The translations under genes and the position numbers were made by a program. Below, piece after piece: positions 54,032 to 64,000 of a DNA stretch of 64,000 bases (its first letter is position 1; the number at the start of each line of letters is the position of its first letter). Below the pieces are notes generated by a model. The model saw only the letters and a list, made by a program, of their open reading frames with translations, searched no databases and was not told the DNA's origin. Source of the stretch: Ananas comosus (lineage: Eukaryota; Streptophyta; Magnoliopsida; Poales; Bromeliaceae); contig NC_033642.1 of the NCBI RefSeq assembly GCF_001540865.1, positions 3,429,365 through 3,493,364 on the forward strand. Reading direction: 5' to 3'.

Positions 54032-54607
54032 GTATCTTAGTTATATATTCTAAGATACCCAATGTATGGTCAAATTAATTTTGTTGGACTCTATATGTTG
54101 TGGAGCTCAACACTATTCACCCTAAGATGAAAGATTGATTAAATTCCATATATATATGCATTGGAATTTAATCAGATTTAATTCAGATTAAACTCTAATT
54201 ATATGTATTAGAGTTTGATTTGGTTAATTGAACTTTAAATGTATGTAATAAAGTCCAATAGAGTTTGATTTGAGCTTTCATCCTAAATATATGTGTTAGG
54301 ATTAGCCCCAAATATCTTGAATTAGACTCTAATTTTATATTTTAGAGTCTGATACAATTAGGCTCTAAGTTTATGTATTAGAGCTTAGTCACATTTGATT
54401 TTGGTTCATCTCAAGGTGAAATATTAACTAAATCCTAATTATATGTATTAGGATTAGTCAGATTTGATTTAAATTAAACTCCAAGTGTATGTATTGGAAT
54501 CCAACAAATTAATTTGATCAGATGGTTTGATCAATTCTAAATATAGGTTTAGAATTTGATCAAGTTTGAACATGATTGTGATTTGACTCTAGTTTTATAT
54601 GCTAGAG
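54032..54607. repeat. Array of about twelve AT-rich hairpins with covarying stems
   Basis: Perfect stems of 5-12 bp close loops of 7-13 bases at 54032-54058, 54138-54174, 54191-54217, 54233-54255, 54281-54303, 54325-54351, 54363-54385, 54431-54455, 54480-54498, 54533-54556 and 54587-54607, with an imperfect one at 54083-54111. Several loops read TATATGT or a close variant. Stem sequences differ between hairpins but stay complementary. Confidence 0.9.
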
Positions 54608-54656
54608 AATCGAATATTTTGGGAATTGGGATGTTCGTGAAAATTGAACTTGAGTT

Positions 54657-54830
54657 TAGTTTAACGACATTTCGGTCGATATCGGATTTAGGTTTAGTTT
54701 AACGACGTTTCGGTCGATTGATTTGGTGGATTAGTTTAACGACGTTTCGGTCGTAGGTTTGGTGGATTTGTTTAACGACGTTTCGGTTGATTGATTTGGT
54801 GGATTAGTTTAACGACGTTTCGGTCGAAGG
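54657..54830 (+). repeat. Five AACGACGTTTCGGTCG repeats
   Basis: Copies begin at 54663, 54701, 54739, 54774 and 54811, 35-38 bp apart, separated by GATTTGGTGGATTAGTTT-like spacers. Each can fold as CGAC-gtttcg-GTCG or with one mismatch. Confidence 0.9.
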
Positions 54831-54839
54831 TTTGGGTTT

Positions 54840-55228
54840 GGTTTACAAGGTTTATGGTATTGGGTATATGGGATTATGGTTCATGAACTTAGATATGGTT
54901 CATGGACTTATGGACTTATGGTTCATGGGTTTGATTTGATTCATGAACTTGATTCATAGTTCGTGGATTTGGTGTATGGTATGGTCCACAGGATTTGGTG
55001 TATGATTTGGTCCGTGGTTTTGGTTCAAAGTTCATGGACTTGGTTAAGGTTATGGGCTTGGATATGGGTTAAATGTGTATGGGTTCATAGGTAAATGTAT
55101 ATAGGTTTATGTATATGGGTTTATGGGTTAATGGTTTTAATGAGTTTTGGATAATGGACTTAGATAGTGGGCCCACATGGGTTTTGGACCGGGGCCATTT
55201 GTAAAGGGGCTCTGGGCTTCATGAGGAT
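54840..55228. repeat. Degenerate GGTTCATGGACTT/TATGGG low complexity
   Basis: Short G/T-rich phrases such as TGGTTCATGAACTT, GGTTTATGGG and GGATTTGGTGTATGG repeat without a fixed period. Confidence 0.7.
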
Positions 55229-55560
55229 TTGGACTTGGATGTAATATGAGCTCATTTTATGGGCTCAATTTAGATTTGGATCATGGGCTCATTTTGGGCT
55301 TAATTTGGAGTTGATATAGGGATTTCGGTTTGGGCTCAAAATGGGTTTATTTTGGATTTGGACTTAGATGTAATATGAGCTTATTTTATGGGCTCAATTT
55401 AGATTTGGATCATGGGCTCATTTTGGGCTTAATTTGGAGTTGATATGGGGATTTCGGTTTGGGCTCAAAATGGGCTTAATTTGGATTTGGACTTAGATGT
55501 AATATGAGCTCATTTTTGGGCTCAATTTGGGCTGAATTCATTTTTAGGTTGAGGTTTGGG
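55229..55560 (+). repeat. 129-bp tandem repeat, 2.6 copies
   Basis: The marker GTAATATGAG occurs at 55241, 55370 and 55499, exactly 129 bp apart. The units share GGGCTCAATTTAGATTTGG and GTTGATATRGGGATTTCGG. Confidence 0.9.
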
Positions 55561-56289
55561 CTCAATGTGGCTCATTTGGTTTGGGTTGAGATTTAGGCTC
55601 AATTTGGGATTTGGATTTGGGTTCAATATGGATTCATTTCATTTTGGATTTGGACTTGGGCTAGATATAGCTTCATAGATTTAAGCATGACCCAAATTCG
55701 GATTGGGCCAAATTCAGCCCATATAACATGGATCCAGGTTGAGGCTTGAATTATATGTGGGTTCGGGCTCAATTTAGGCCCGTATGGTTTAAGCCTATAT
55801 TTTCTTTTAGGCAGATCATGAAATTGGGCCCAGATTTGCGTTTGGGGCTGGACTTAATGAACTTGTGAGACGAATATAGTTTGGTCCATATGAGATTTTG
55901 AGATGGGAAGTTTGAAATTATTTGGGGCTTGTTTGAAATCAAAATGTTAATCTCAAATGTCTGATTCAAAATCAAATCCAATGCTCAAATTTTCGAATGC
56001 GTTTTTTTTTATTTGTTGAATAACGCAGATTCAATTAACCTCAACATCATAACTTAGTTTAATTTGGAGCATAAATCGTTTCAATTTGGTCTAATTTGGT
56101 CAAAGATCCCTCTCTCTTTCATAATTAGAGAAGTACTCTCTCTTTTTGGTGATATTTTGCAAAAAAGCACCATCGATGTTCATCTCGGCATTCCATCGAG
56201 CGGTTTGATTAGCATATCGACGACGAAGCATTTCGTTGGATGATTGGTCGGTAAATGAGAGCATCGCTCTCTCTATGATTCGCCACCGA

Positions 56290-56720
56290 GCAATTAGCGG
56301 GCGAACTTTGTTTGAGAGGAGAGCACCGCTCTCTCTCTCGGATTCTTCGTCGGAGCGGTTGGCGGACTTGACTTCATTTGAGAGGAGAGCACCGCTCTCT
56401 CTCTCAGGTTCGCCGTCGAGCGGTTGGCGGACTCCGGGCACATCGAGCACTTGGCGGGCGGAACCCGTTTGGGAGGAGAGCACCGCTCTCTCTCTCAGGT
56501 TCGCCGTCGAGCACTTGGCGAGCGGTCCGTTTAGAGAGAGCACTTGGCGGGCGGAACCCGTTTGGGAGGAGAGCACCGCTCTCTCTCTCAGGTTCGCCGT
56601 CGAGCACTTGGCGAGCGGTTTCCGTTTGAGAGGAGAGCACTTGGCGGGCGGAACCCGTTTGGGAGGAGAGCACCGCTCTCTCTCTCAGGTTCGCCGTCGA
56701 GCACTTGGCGAGCGGATCTA
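56290..56720 (+). repeat. GAGAGCACCGCTCTCTC minisatellite, five copies
   Basis: GGAGAGCACCGCTCTCTCTC occurs five times, mostly followed by AGGTTCGCCGTCGAGC. Each core is a hairpin, GAGAG-caccg-CTCTC. The CACTTGGCGGGCGGAACCCG segment is shared by the last three copies. Confidence 0.92.
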
Positions 56721-56741
56721 ACTTCATTCTAGAGTCTAGAG

Positions 56742-56779
<38 letters not shown>

Positions 56780-57020
56780 GTGAGTGGCTCCGAAGGAGGC
56801 GGCTTGGGGACGGGAGCTGTTGTAGCGGGAGCGGCGGAGGAGCTATAGAGGCACGCGAGCTCAAGGAACTAGAGAGGCGCGGCTCCGCGAGGTGGCTGAA
56901 GAGACGGCTAGCTCGGCGCTGCGCGAGGAGCGCGAAGGCGGCTTCGAGGCGGCTCGTGGGTGGCTCGAGGTGGCTCGAGTCGTACCTCAGCCGGCTCGGG
57001 AAGGCGGCACAGAGGCGGGG

Positions 57021-57200
57021 CGGTGGCGACGGCAGAAGCTGGGCTTCGGCGCGGTGGGCGCCGGCTAGACGGACTTCGGCGGTGGCGACGGCAGAAGCTG
57101 AGCTTCGGCGCGGTAGGCGCCGGCTAGACGGACTTCGGCGGTGGCGACGGCAGGAGTTGAGCTTCGGCGCGGTGGGCGCCGGCTAGACGGACTTTGCGGT
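57021..57200 (+). repeat. 59-bp GC-rich tandem repeat, three copies plus part
   Basis: CGGTGGCGACGGCAG begins at 57021, 57080 and 57139. The unit contains CTTCGGCGCGGTGGGCGCCGG and TAGACGGACTTCGG. A partial fourth copy follows at about 57190. Confidence 0.92.
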
Positions 57201-57296
57201 GGGCGCCGGCTAGACGAGGTAGTGGGTGGCGCAGTAGGGAGAGGTTGGCTCCGGCTCGACGTGGTGGAAGCTCGGGCTCCGGCAGGTACGACGCCG

Positions 57297-57485
57297 GCTC
57301 GGCGTGGCTGGCAGCTCGAGCGAGGTTCCGGGGGGAACAGACGAGGTTTCGGCTCGGCGTGGCTGGCAGCTCGAGCGAGGTTCCAGGGGGGGAACAGACG
57401 AGGCTTCGGCTCAGCGTGGCGGCAGCTCGAGCGAGGTTCCGGAGGGGGTAGGTGCGACTCCGGCTTGGCGTGGCGACAGCTCGGG
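57297..57485 (+). repeat. ~60-bp CAGCTCGAGCGAGGTTCC tandem repeat
   Basis: Three good copies and one diverged copy of CTCGGCGTGGCTGGCAGCTC plus GAGCGAGGTTCC follow one another at roughly 60-bp spacing. Confidence 0.85.
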
Positions 57486-57896
57486 CTCCAGCGGGATGAG
57501 GAACAGTCCGAGGAAAGTACTAAGTATTAGAGGCGAGTGGTTCACAAGCGAGTTACAAGTGTTACTTGGTGCCTCAATTAGGTCCGACGAAGTTTCACAA
57601 ATTACGCGCTCGTCATTTACGCGATGTCTAACACGGCTACTAACGACGCACCGCCGCCCACCGGATACTTGTGGTTGTTGCTTCTGTAAGTTGGCAGCCG
57701 CGAAGCAACTGTTTTGAGGCGGTCTTGAGTAAGCTGCTCAAGGATTAGCAGCTGTCACGTATGGGGCGTTTGTACATCGTCTACAACGAGACTGCCTTAA
57801 CTGCGGTTGCTTGGTACGGGTGGCTGACGAGCTACTTTACGGGTTCTGTGTAGAAAGCTGCCGCTTGGACTCTTTCTCTCGCCACGAGAGAAGAGT

Positions 57897-57921
57897 NNNN
57901 NNNNNNNNNNNNNNNNNNNNN
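57897..57921. other. Assembly gap (25 N)
   Basis: A short N-run inside or at the end of the long LTR. Confidence 1.
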
Positions 57922-58561
57922 TCTAACGCTTTTTTATTATGCGTGCCTATATATTTTATCGTATAATCAGATAAGGGAAAGCATATAAATGTTTTACGGG
58001 GTGGAATTAGCATATTATAAAACTAATTCCACATTATACTAGTTTCCCTTTCCTGATTAAGCGTTATAAGGGCGTTAGGGTAGAATTGGTGGGTTATAGA
58101 GGTGCTAAGGTAGTATTGGTAGGTAATAGGGTATTAGGGTAGTATTGGTAGGTTTTAGAGAGGGTGTTAGGGTGCTAGGGTAGTAGGGAGCTAGGAGTTG
58201 GTAGGTGCTAGGGTATTGAATGCGTGCAAAAGGAGTTTAGGATAGTGTTGGTAGGTGCTAGGGTATTGAATGCGTGCAAAAGGAGTTTAGGACAGTGTTG
58301 GTAGGTGCTAGGGTATTGAATGCGTGCAAAAGGAGTTTAGGACAACGTTGGTAGGAGCTAGGGTATGGAGATGCGTGAAAAAGGATGCCCTCTAGAAAAC
58401 CCTGGTAAAGTATTTATGGAGAGCAGTATTTAGTATGCCCTCTAGAAAACCCAAGACAACTTTTCTTCTTTAGATTCAATTTATATATATATCCTCTAGA
58501 TGAGTTAAGACAACTTTTCTTCTTTCTTTTCCATTTATATATATATATATATATATATATA
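57922..58561. repeat. GTTGGTAGGTGCTAGGGTA repeats, including a 50-bp tandem array
   Basis: GTAGGTGCTA or one variant recurs at 58201, 58251, 58301 and 58351, exactly 50 bp apart, with TTGAATGCGTGCAAAAGGAG inside each unit. Upstream (58070-58200) shorter GTTAGGGTA-type phrases repeat irregularly. A duplicated phrase, ATGCCCTCTAGAAAACCC, lies at 58384 and 58435. A (TA)n run ends at 58561. Confidence 0.85.
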
Positions 58562-58632
58562 GGTGCATGAGATATTTTCAAAATTTAAATTTTATCCATG
58601 CACCTGGTGCATGGATGATCTCATAAACCATC
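58562..58632. mobile_element. Mini-inverted repeat (MITE-like, ~70 bp)
   Basis: GGTGCATGAGAT at the left and ATCTCATAAACC at the right are imperfect inverted ends. The right half contains the perfect inner palindrome ATCCATGCACC-t-GGTGCATGGAT. It has no coding capacity. Confidence 0.55.
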
Positions 58633-58703
58633 TCTATTCTTATTTATTTTTTTTTCTCTTTTCTTCTTCTTTTTTCCTCTTTTATTCCTCTCTCTTTTTT
58701 TAT

Positions 58704-61350
58704 GCTTCAACAACTGGACCTTTGCAAATTGCGAGGTTCGAGTGATTGGATGTGTTTCGAGCTTGTCCACACTTGGTGGAGGGTCGTAGAATGTTTTCTG
58801 ATCCAAAAAGTTCGAAAACTTGAGTTTTGGACGAAACCTGAGAGTTTTTGCTCTTGGGGACCGGTCCCTGATGGAAAAGACCGGTCCCCCAGTGAACAGT
58901 GCTGCGCAGCCGGCGAGGCAACCGGTCCCGCGCGGGGAGAGACCATTTCCCGAACGTTGGTTTTTCGAGTTCGCAGAGAGAGACCGGTCCTTACTGGGGA
59001 GAGACCGGTCTCTCTGGGCGAAAACTGCCCAGACCGGGCTGATGTAATATTGATTTTTTGAGGGGCCTCTTGGAATTTTGTTACACTAGATGGTCTATAT
59101 GACCCATCCACCCTCTCTTCTCCTCATGTCCCTCCTCACACTCTCCCCACACCCTTGCTAGAGAGAGAAGAAGGAGAAGAAGAGGAAGGAGAAGAAGAGG
59201 AGAAGGATCTAGCTTGGGCTTGAAGCATTCCTTTGCCTTTCTTCCTCATCCCACCTTGTTGGTGCTTGAAGGCTTGGACTTGGAGCTTGCAAAGGAGGAG
59301 ATCTTCACCGTTGGAGCTTGGACTTGAAGCTTCTAAGGAGGTTTGTTGCTCATTTCCCTCCTCTAGACCTTGTTTTGAAGGTATTTTGTAGATGGAACCC
59401 TAGAGTGGATATTAGGGTTGATTTTGGGGCTTTTTGATCTAGGGCTTTTGGAGCTTGATCACTTGGATTAGAGCCTTTCTTTGGGTTGAGTTGGAAAGGA
59501 TTTAGCTCTCTTTTGGAGCATAGGAAGAGATTTTGCACTAGAGGTGAGTTTTTGACCCTATTCTTGAGATGGCTAAAGTTTGAGCCTAGAGTTGCTCGTA
59601 ACGCTTGTGTATCCCTTCGCTGATCACTTTTAGGGTATTTTGAGACTCGTGGACAACTTCGTTCGGCGAAACGAAGCCTTACGCGACGATTCGGTGGGTT
59701 TGACCTAGCCACACAATGAGAAATTCTCATTTGTGATGAATTAAGTATCGTTAATTGAAAATGCATGCACATTCTTGTTATATGCATTTATTGTGAATTT
59801 TAGAATGCTTAAAATGCCTATGTTACATATGATAAAATTTTGGACCTCTATGTAGTAGAGAATTGCTTGGGAGATCTATGGTTGCATTTAGCATTCTATA
59901 TGGGACTTAGTTTTATACTTCTATAGTGTAAATGAGCTTGGATTCATCCATTTAAACCTAAGTTTATTTAAGACATGAAAGATGACAAAATTGCCATATA
60001 GGGGTATCGAACTAGAATACATGTGAATTGGTGAGCTAATGTCATTAAGCGGCATTGAGCTCGGATTATGTGTGAACCTAGTGATTAGAGCCATTGCGGG
60101 ATTTGGTTTATGTTGAACATTAAATTGCCTAAGTGTCATCAAAGGGCACTAGGCGTAGTGAGTGTTTTGAACTTCGCTTTGTGACTTACTAGATCTTCGG
60201 GATGCTAGTGACGATACCATATTAGAGACATGAGGTTTGGGTACTTGAGACTTGGACTATGCTTGCTTGCCATTTGTGCTCATTCGCACATGCTTGTGAG
60301 GGTCGCTCCCTACAAGCTGGCACTCTGGAGTTAGCCTACGCGACCTATGTTCGCTCGTGCGGTATTGAGAAGCCTACGGGGTCGAGTGGGACAGACACAT
60401 TCCAAGAGTAGGAATGTTGGGCTACCACAGGCACTTAGGCGGCACAAGCTGGACTACCTTTGGTAGGTTCTTAATTGGAAATGAAAATCGACACGGTGTT
60501 GGGTTTATTATAATCACTACTAGATAGAGAATAGTAGTTGGATTACTTGGACTTGCTTCTAGCATAGTTTTGGATACTTGAATATACATACATACATGTA
60601 GCATGCTAGGAGATGTTACCTATCGCATTCATATATACATTGTTGCCATGATAAAGCATGATCTTCATAATTTCATAAAGCAAATAATGATTATTACTTG
60701 TGGTCATGTCAGGACGTGCTTGTTCATAATGAAATAGGTGTACATCATATTTGACACAATGTAGTACCTTAGCATGTTTAATTATGCTTTCATAAATGCA
60801 CTTTATTCATTACTATTGCTCTTTCTTGACTTACCATTTTCTTTTGGGGCCTAGTGGTGCATTGAGCTGAGGTCAGTAATTGCTCATTGGGAACTACAAA
60901 TTATAGTTCTCACGCCCTCTGTTTTATGTTTTCTTTCAGAGCCTTCCACGCCGGGAGAGGCTAGGGACCGCGGGAAGGGAGTTGCTTCGAGCTAGCTTCT
61001 TTCGAGGGCGATTTGATAGGTGGTCTACCTCTCGTGGTTTTATTTTGTGAGAGGTTGTGAGTTGTACCCGTATATGTATAGAGACCATCATTCTTTTGGA
61101 TCTTTGTATTCCTTTTGAGGAGATAGCATTGTATCACTTTGTGCTTTACTTTCATTGTCTAGTTATATTTCTTTTACTCTGGTTTAGATGATAGAACTTT
61201 ACTCGCTCTGATATCATTAGTTGTTATTATTCTATTTGTTCTATTTCTTACTTTTACTTCCGCTTTTATTGTAGACGCCTTATATGTGTAGACATATGGC
61301 GGGTCTGGACACGCCACCGGGAGGGCCTCCGCCGATCCCGGGGCGTGACA
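58704..61350 (+). mobile_element. Forward LTR (about 2.65 kb), probably solo
   Basis: The left end is degraded but aligns to TGTARCACACTGRAC starts seen at 25129 and, reversed, at 33783. The right end, CCGGGGCGTGACA, is intact at 61350. ACCGGT pairs occur at 58860-59009, and GTCTATATGACCC is a likely TATA region near 59092. The leader is CT/GA-rich. No PBS follows the right end. Confidence 0.8.
58860..59009. promoter_or_regulatory. Periodic ACCGGT palindrome array
   Basis: Cores lie at 58860/58880, 58921/58942 (second decayed to ACCATT) and 58983/59004. Partners are 20, 21 and 21 bp apart and pair starts are 61 and 62 bp apart. Confidence 0.85.
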
Positions 61351-62503
61351 GTTCTAGTGATGAGGTCAATGTAGTTTGTAATGCTAATGCGCAGCAGATT
61401 TGTCGCAGCTCGTCAGATTATTCTCGGCTGACTGTCGGGAGCTTTTGGAGGCTTATTTGGGCATATCAGCTTGAACCAAAGCAGGGGTTCAAACTACAGC
61501 AGTAAGCAAGGTGAGAGATTGCTGAAATTAGATGTTTGATTAGTATCTAATGCAATTTCCTGACTACTTCGCAACAGGTGCGAAGTTCACCCTGAGCTGA
61601 ACTTCAAGACTCTTTTGGGCTGAAGCCATTGACTCATAGGTGGGTTTGACCTCACCAGAGCAAGTGAAACTCCTCTATATTCTATATGATACTATAGAAC
61701 TGTTAATGTCATGCAATGGAGTTAGTATGTGACAAATAAAGAATGATTGAGGCAATACGCTGAGTATTAACTAATCTTGATTTCTCTAAATTATGACTCT
61801 ACTATGCTTCTGTAAGTAAGAACAAGATATATGTTTGTGACACGAGTTGTTGTTGAATCTCAATGCGTGGACATTAAATGCTGGTTATATTTTATGAATT
61901 AGGGAACAAGGAGGTTAGATTATATTTTGGTAAGTAATATAATTGTATTGACAAGTTTGAAGACTAATGACATATATGTACACTTGCATTGCTTTCATGT
62001 ACATCTTGAATCTAGAGGTTAGTAGTATGTTACCTATGATTGAATTTCGACCTAAAGGTCGAGAGTAGAACCTTACATGTTAAGACATGCTATTTGAGAA
62101 CAGTTAAACAATAAATTATACTTGCTTGCCATTGTGCTCATTCGCACAAGCTTGTGAGGGTCGCTCCCTACAAGCCGGCACTCCGGAGTTGGCCTACGCG
62201 ACAGTTGCTCGCCTGTGCGGGATTGGGTGCCGAAGTGGATTGCCGTGGGGAGTGTATACTACCACGGGGCCATTAGGCGCGGCGCAAGCTGGACTACCTT
62301 GGGTAGGTCCTTATGAATGAAATGAAAGTATTAAATGACAAAAGACAGTAATGAATGCTCATCAGTTATAGTGTATAGTATTTACTTACACATCCATATT
62401 TATGTTTATGTTTATAGTAGTGCTATGCTTCTATTATTCAGTTGATTCATTACTGCAAAAATCATGATTATATATTGATTACATGCCTATTGCCTATTAG
62501 CAT

Positions 62504-62576
<73 letters not shown>

Positions 62577-62798
62577 TGCAATTATCACTTTTACTTTCAT
62601 TTAGTACATCATGAGCCTAGTGGTGTAATTCGCCGAGGCTGGCGGCTTACCCACTGGGAACTATTGTTAATAGTTCTCACGCCCTTTTTATGGTTGTTTT
62701 TTTCAGAGCCATCTACAGGAGAGGCTAGGGATCGTGGCAAGGGAGTCGCGTCTAGCTAGACATTGCTAGGAGCATGCTAGTCGATCACCTTGCTACTC
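61351..62798 (+). mobile_element. Truncated LTR of a related family, with (TA)n
   Basis: From about 61560 the sequence follows the central and right part of the 58704 LTR: GTGGGTTTGACCTCACC, TTGTGCTCATTCGCACAAGCTTGTGAGGG-like text, GCAAGCTGGACTACCTT, AGTTCTCACGCCC and GGCAAGGGAGTCGCG. Neither the U3 nor the terminal TGACA is present. A (TA)n microsatellite is at 62506-62573. The first 200 bases are unassigned. The N at 62799 closes the region. Confidence 0.6.
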
Positions 62799-63103
62799 NT
62801 TTAATTTAGTTCAAAATGATATCTCTTTTATATATTATGTCTCTTAAGACTCTTTTTGTCAAGTGTAATTAGAAATTTCGTCTCAAATGCAACTTAAAAA
62901 TGCTTGTATATTTATCTAATTTTGCCGATTCGACTAGCATTTGCAACCATGTAGTTCCAATAACTACAATATATCTAAAGATGACATTTTCAAGTCTAAA
63001 GCAATAGTAAAGAAAGAAAGTAGCATAACTAAGAAAATAAACTTGCATATTTATAATATTCAAACATAATGTTGACTAACTATATTAGACAATTTTGTTA
63101 CAG

Positions 63104-63605
63104 GCACATCGAGCTAAAGATATTGTGAAGAATTTTCTTATCCCATCAGATGCTCAGGTTATCTTCTAGATTTTTTCATTATTGCTCTTTTTGTTGTTTT
63201 TATATATTTCTTTTATCAAAACATATGAAATATTTGATTTGTTTCTTTGTTGATTGAAGGGTGGAAATGAAGTATACTTGAAAAGTTTAAAAAAACCTCA
63301 TGGTAACGTGGCACGAGGTTACATATTAAGTAAGGATCCCATGACGAAAGTTGGAGGAGTCGAGTTAGGACCACAATATTGGGAGGTTCAAATAGACGTA
63401 GCAATACTTCACAATGAGCCATTATTAAGACCTTATGGAAATTATTTGACCATTGGAGATGCCGTAGGTGTAACGGTGGCTTGGCCATATACCTATGTAT
63501 GCACAAAATACTAATTTTTCTTTTAAATTTTCTTACTATATTTTATAACTTTGCAAATCAAATTTTAATTTTGTATACTCTTTTGTACAGGTTAAGTGCA
63601 AGTAA
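63104..63605 (+). CDS. CACTA-associated protein C-terminus (DUF8039-like), three exons
   Basis: Exons 63104-63157, 63260-63496 and 63591-63605 are bounded by CAG/AAG acceptors and GT donors. They join in phase 0 and end at TAA 63603-63605. They encode AHRAKDIVKNFLIPSDAQ, then GGNEVYLKSLKKP, GYILSKDPMTKVGGVELG, YWEVQIDVAI, LRPYGNYLTIGDAVGVTVAW and PYTYVKCK. The VGGVELG...WEV...RPY..(Y/F).T..D..G..VAWP pattern is that of a domain found with plant Ptta/En/Spm transposases. Its molecular role is not known to me. No stop interrupts it, so this copy may still be expressed or young. Upstream exons lie before or within the N at 62799. Confidence 0.75.
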
Positions 63606-63843
63606 AGCTGAATGCACATGAGAAGTTCAAATTGAAGAAATGTTCGTGAAGCAATTTAAGCTTTCATTTTGTTATGATAGTATTTATACTACTATATATC
63701 ATTTTGTTAGATATCTTTTGTATTGAACAGTTTGTGATATTTTTGGATATTTAATGTATCAAACAGTTTGTGATGTTTTTGGATACCTAATGGTTTTGGA
63801 TATCATTTTATTTGATATTGTTCTTCAAATTAATTGCATTATA

Positions 63844-64000
63844 TAGCAACATTTATTAAGTGTTGCTAATTACTCAGAACTAGCAACAATTTTTCTATAT
63901 GTTGCTAAATGATTCAGCAACATGGGCATAAGCAACACTAAACTTTAAATGTTGCTAAAAGATCTAGATGCATTTCTTGCACATATAGCAACATTTATAT
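63844..64000. repeat. CACTA subterminal TAGCAACA repeats
   Basis: TAGCAAC or GTTGCTA (or a one-base variant) begins at 63844, 63862, 63881, 63901, 63915, 63930, 63951 and 63985, in both orientations. Several are followed by ATTTA. Confidence 0.85.

Larger units (their letters stand above)
53689..57896 (+). mobile_element. Very long LTR (>4.2 kb), right end in gap
   Basis: It begins TGTAACACACTGGTG right after the PPT at 53677. No TGACA-type end appears before the N-run at 57897. The left half is AT-rich and contains the hairpin array, AACGACGTTTCGG repeats and a 129-bp tandem repeat. From about 56240 it turns GC-rich with three further minisatellites. A (GA)n tract is at about 56744-56775. 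Frames inside are repeat-derived. Whether all of it is one LTR, or contains other insertions, cannot be decided here. Confidence 0.6.
62799..64000 (+). mobile_element. CACTA (En/Spm) transposon 3' part
   Basis: Three short exons of a plant En/Spm-associated ORF are followed by 250 bases of AT-rich tail. A cluster of short TAGCAACA/TGTTGCTA repeats in both orientations then runs to the window end. Such subterminal repeats are the hallmark of CACTA elements, where they bind the element's own DNA-binding protein. The terminal CACTA repeat itself is not reached and the left part is lost at the N. Confidence 0.75.

Noticed and set aside
56100..57717. Long repetitive frames (RAPLSLSGSPSS-type)
   Set aside because: They are translations of the 56290 and 57297 minisatellites.
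58070..58200. TTAGGG/TAGGGT phrases resembling telomere repeats
   Set aside because: They are irregular and embedded in the GGTGCTAGGGTA repeat, so I do not call an interstitial telomere.
1..64000. tRNA, rRNA or CRISPR features
   Set aside because: I found no cloverleaf, rRNA segment or regularly spaced CRISPR repeat. TGGTATCAGAGC matches are retroelement primer sites, not tRNA genes.

Overview
What it is. This is plant nuclear DNA: interrupted genes with GT-AG introns, no operons, and almost everything after the first 6 kb is transposable-element sequence. The one clear host gene has a very GC-rich first exon followed by AT-rich introns, which is common in monocots, but I cannot name the species. 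The assembly is imperfect. It has N-runs at 50213-50782, 51477-51576 and 57897-57921, and single Ns at 3367, 20842, 28586, 33441 and 62799, some of which sit exactly at the ends of suspicious duplications. | Layout. 1-5985 (minus): the 5' third of a gene for a plant WASH complex subunit 7 (SWIP-like) protein, six exons, running off the window start, with a ~2.9 kb repeat-filled first intron. 5986-6180: a short divergent promoter region and a tiny unassigned ORF. 6181-8648: AT/CT-rich repeats and Helitron 3' ends. 8649-20028: a complete but dead Ty3/gypsy chromovirus (1.88-kb LTRs, tRNA-Met PBS, gag-protease-RT-RNase H-integrase-chromodomain, PPT, 5-bp TSD), itself split by a reverse-strand solo LTR (14891-17342, own TSD). 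20029-26144: Helitron remnant, AT repeats, a reverse-strand LTR (20868-24244) and a truncated forward LTR (25129-26144) that received a three-LTR TRIM array (26145-26925). 26960-29228: GC-rich modules and a ~470-bp duplication around an assembly N. 29229-36156: LTR fragments, a reverse-strand gag fragment and a non-coding stretch with one candidate orphan exon. 36846-46953: a non-coding LTR element (LARD-like) split by a 3.8-kb solo LTR. 46954-51394: AT-rich, GC-rich and Helitron-like sequence with a broken helicase fragment. 51577-57896: end of a plant retroelement ORF, two PPT/LTR boundaries, and a >4.2-kb LTR built of tandem repeats and hairpins. 58704-62758: two more LTR copies. 62800-64000: a CACTA (En/Spm) fragment with subterminal repeats. 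| How it fits together. No host pathway can be read beyond the SWIP gene. The window is a stack of nested insertions whose order can be read from target-site duplications. The most unusual observation is shared architecture in the LTRs. Many end in the same CGGGGCGTGACA-type 3' sequence but carry different upstream halves, and several upstream halves contain pairs of short palindromes (core ACCGGT or GGCGCC) about 20-22 bp apart, in some families repeated with a ~60-bp period. A second LTR carries about a dozen AT-rich hairpins whose stems change in a compensatory way.
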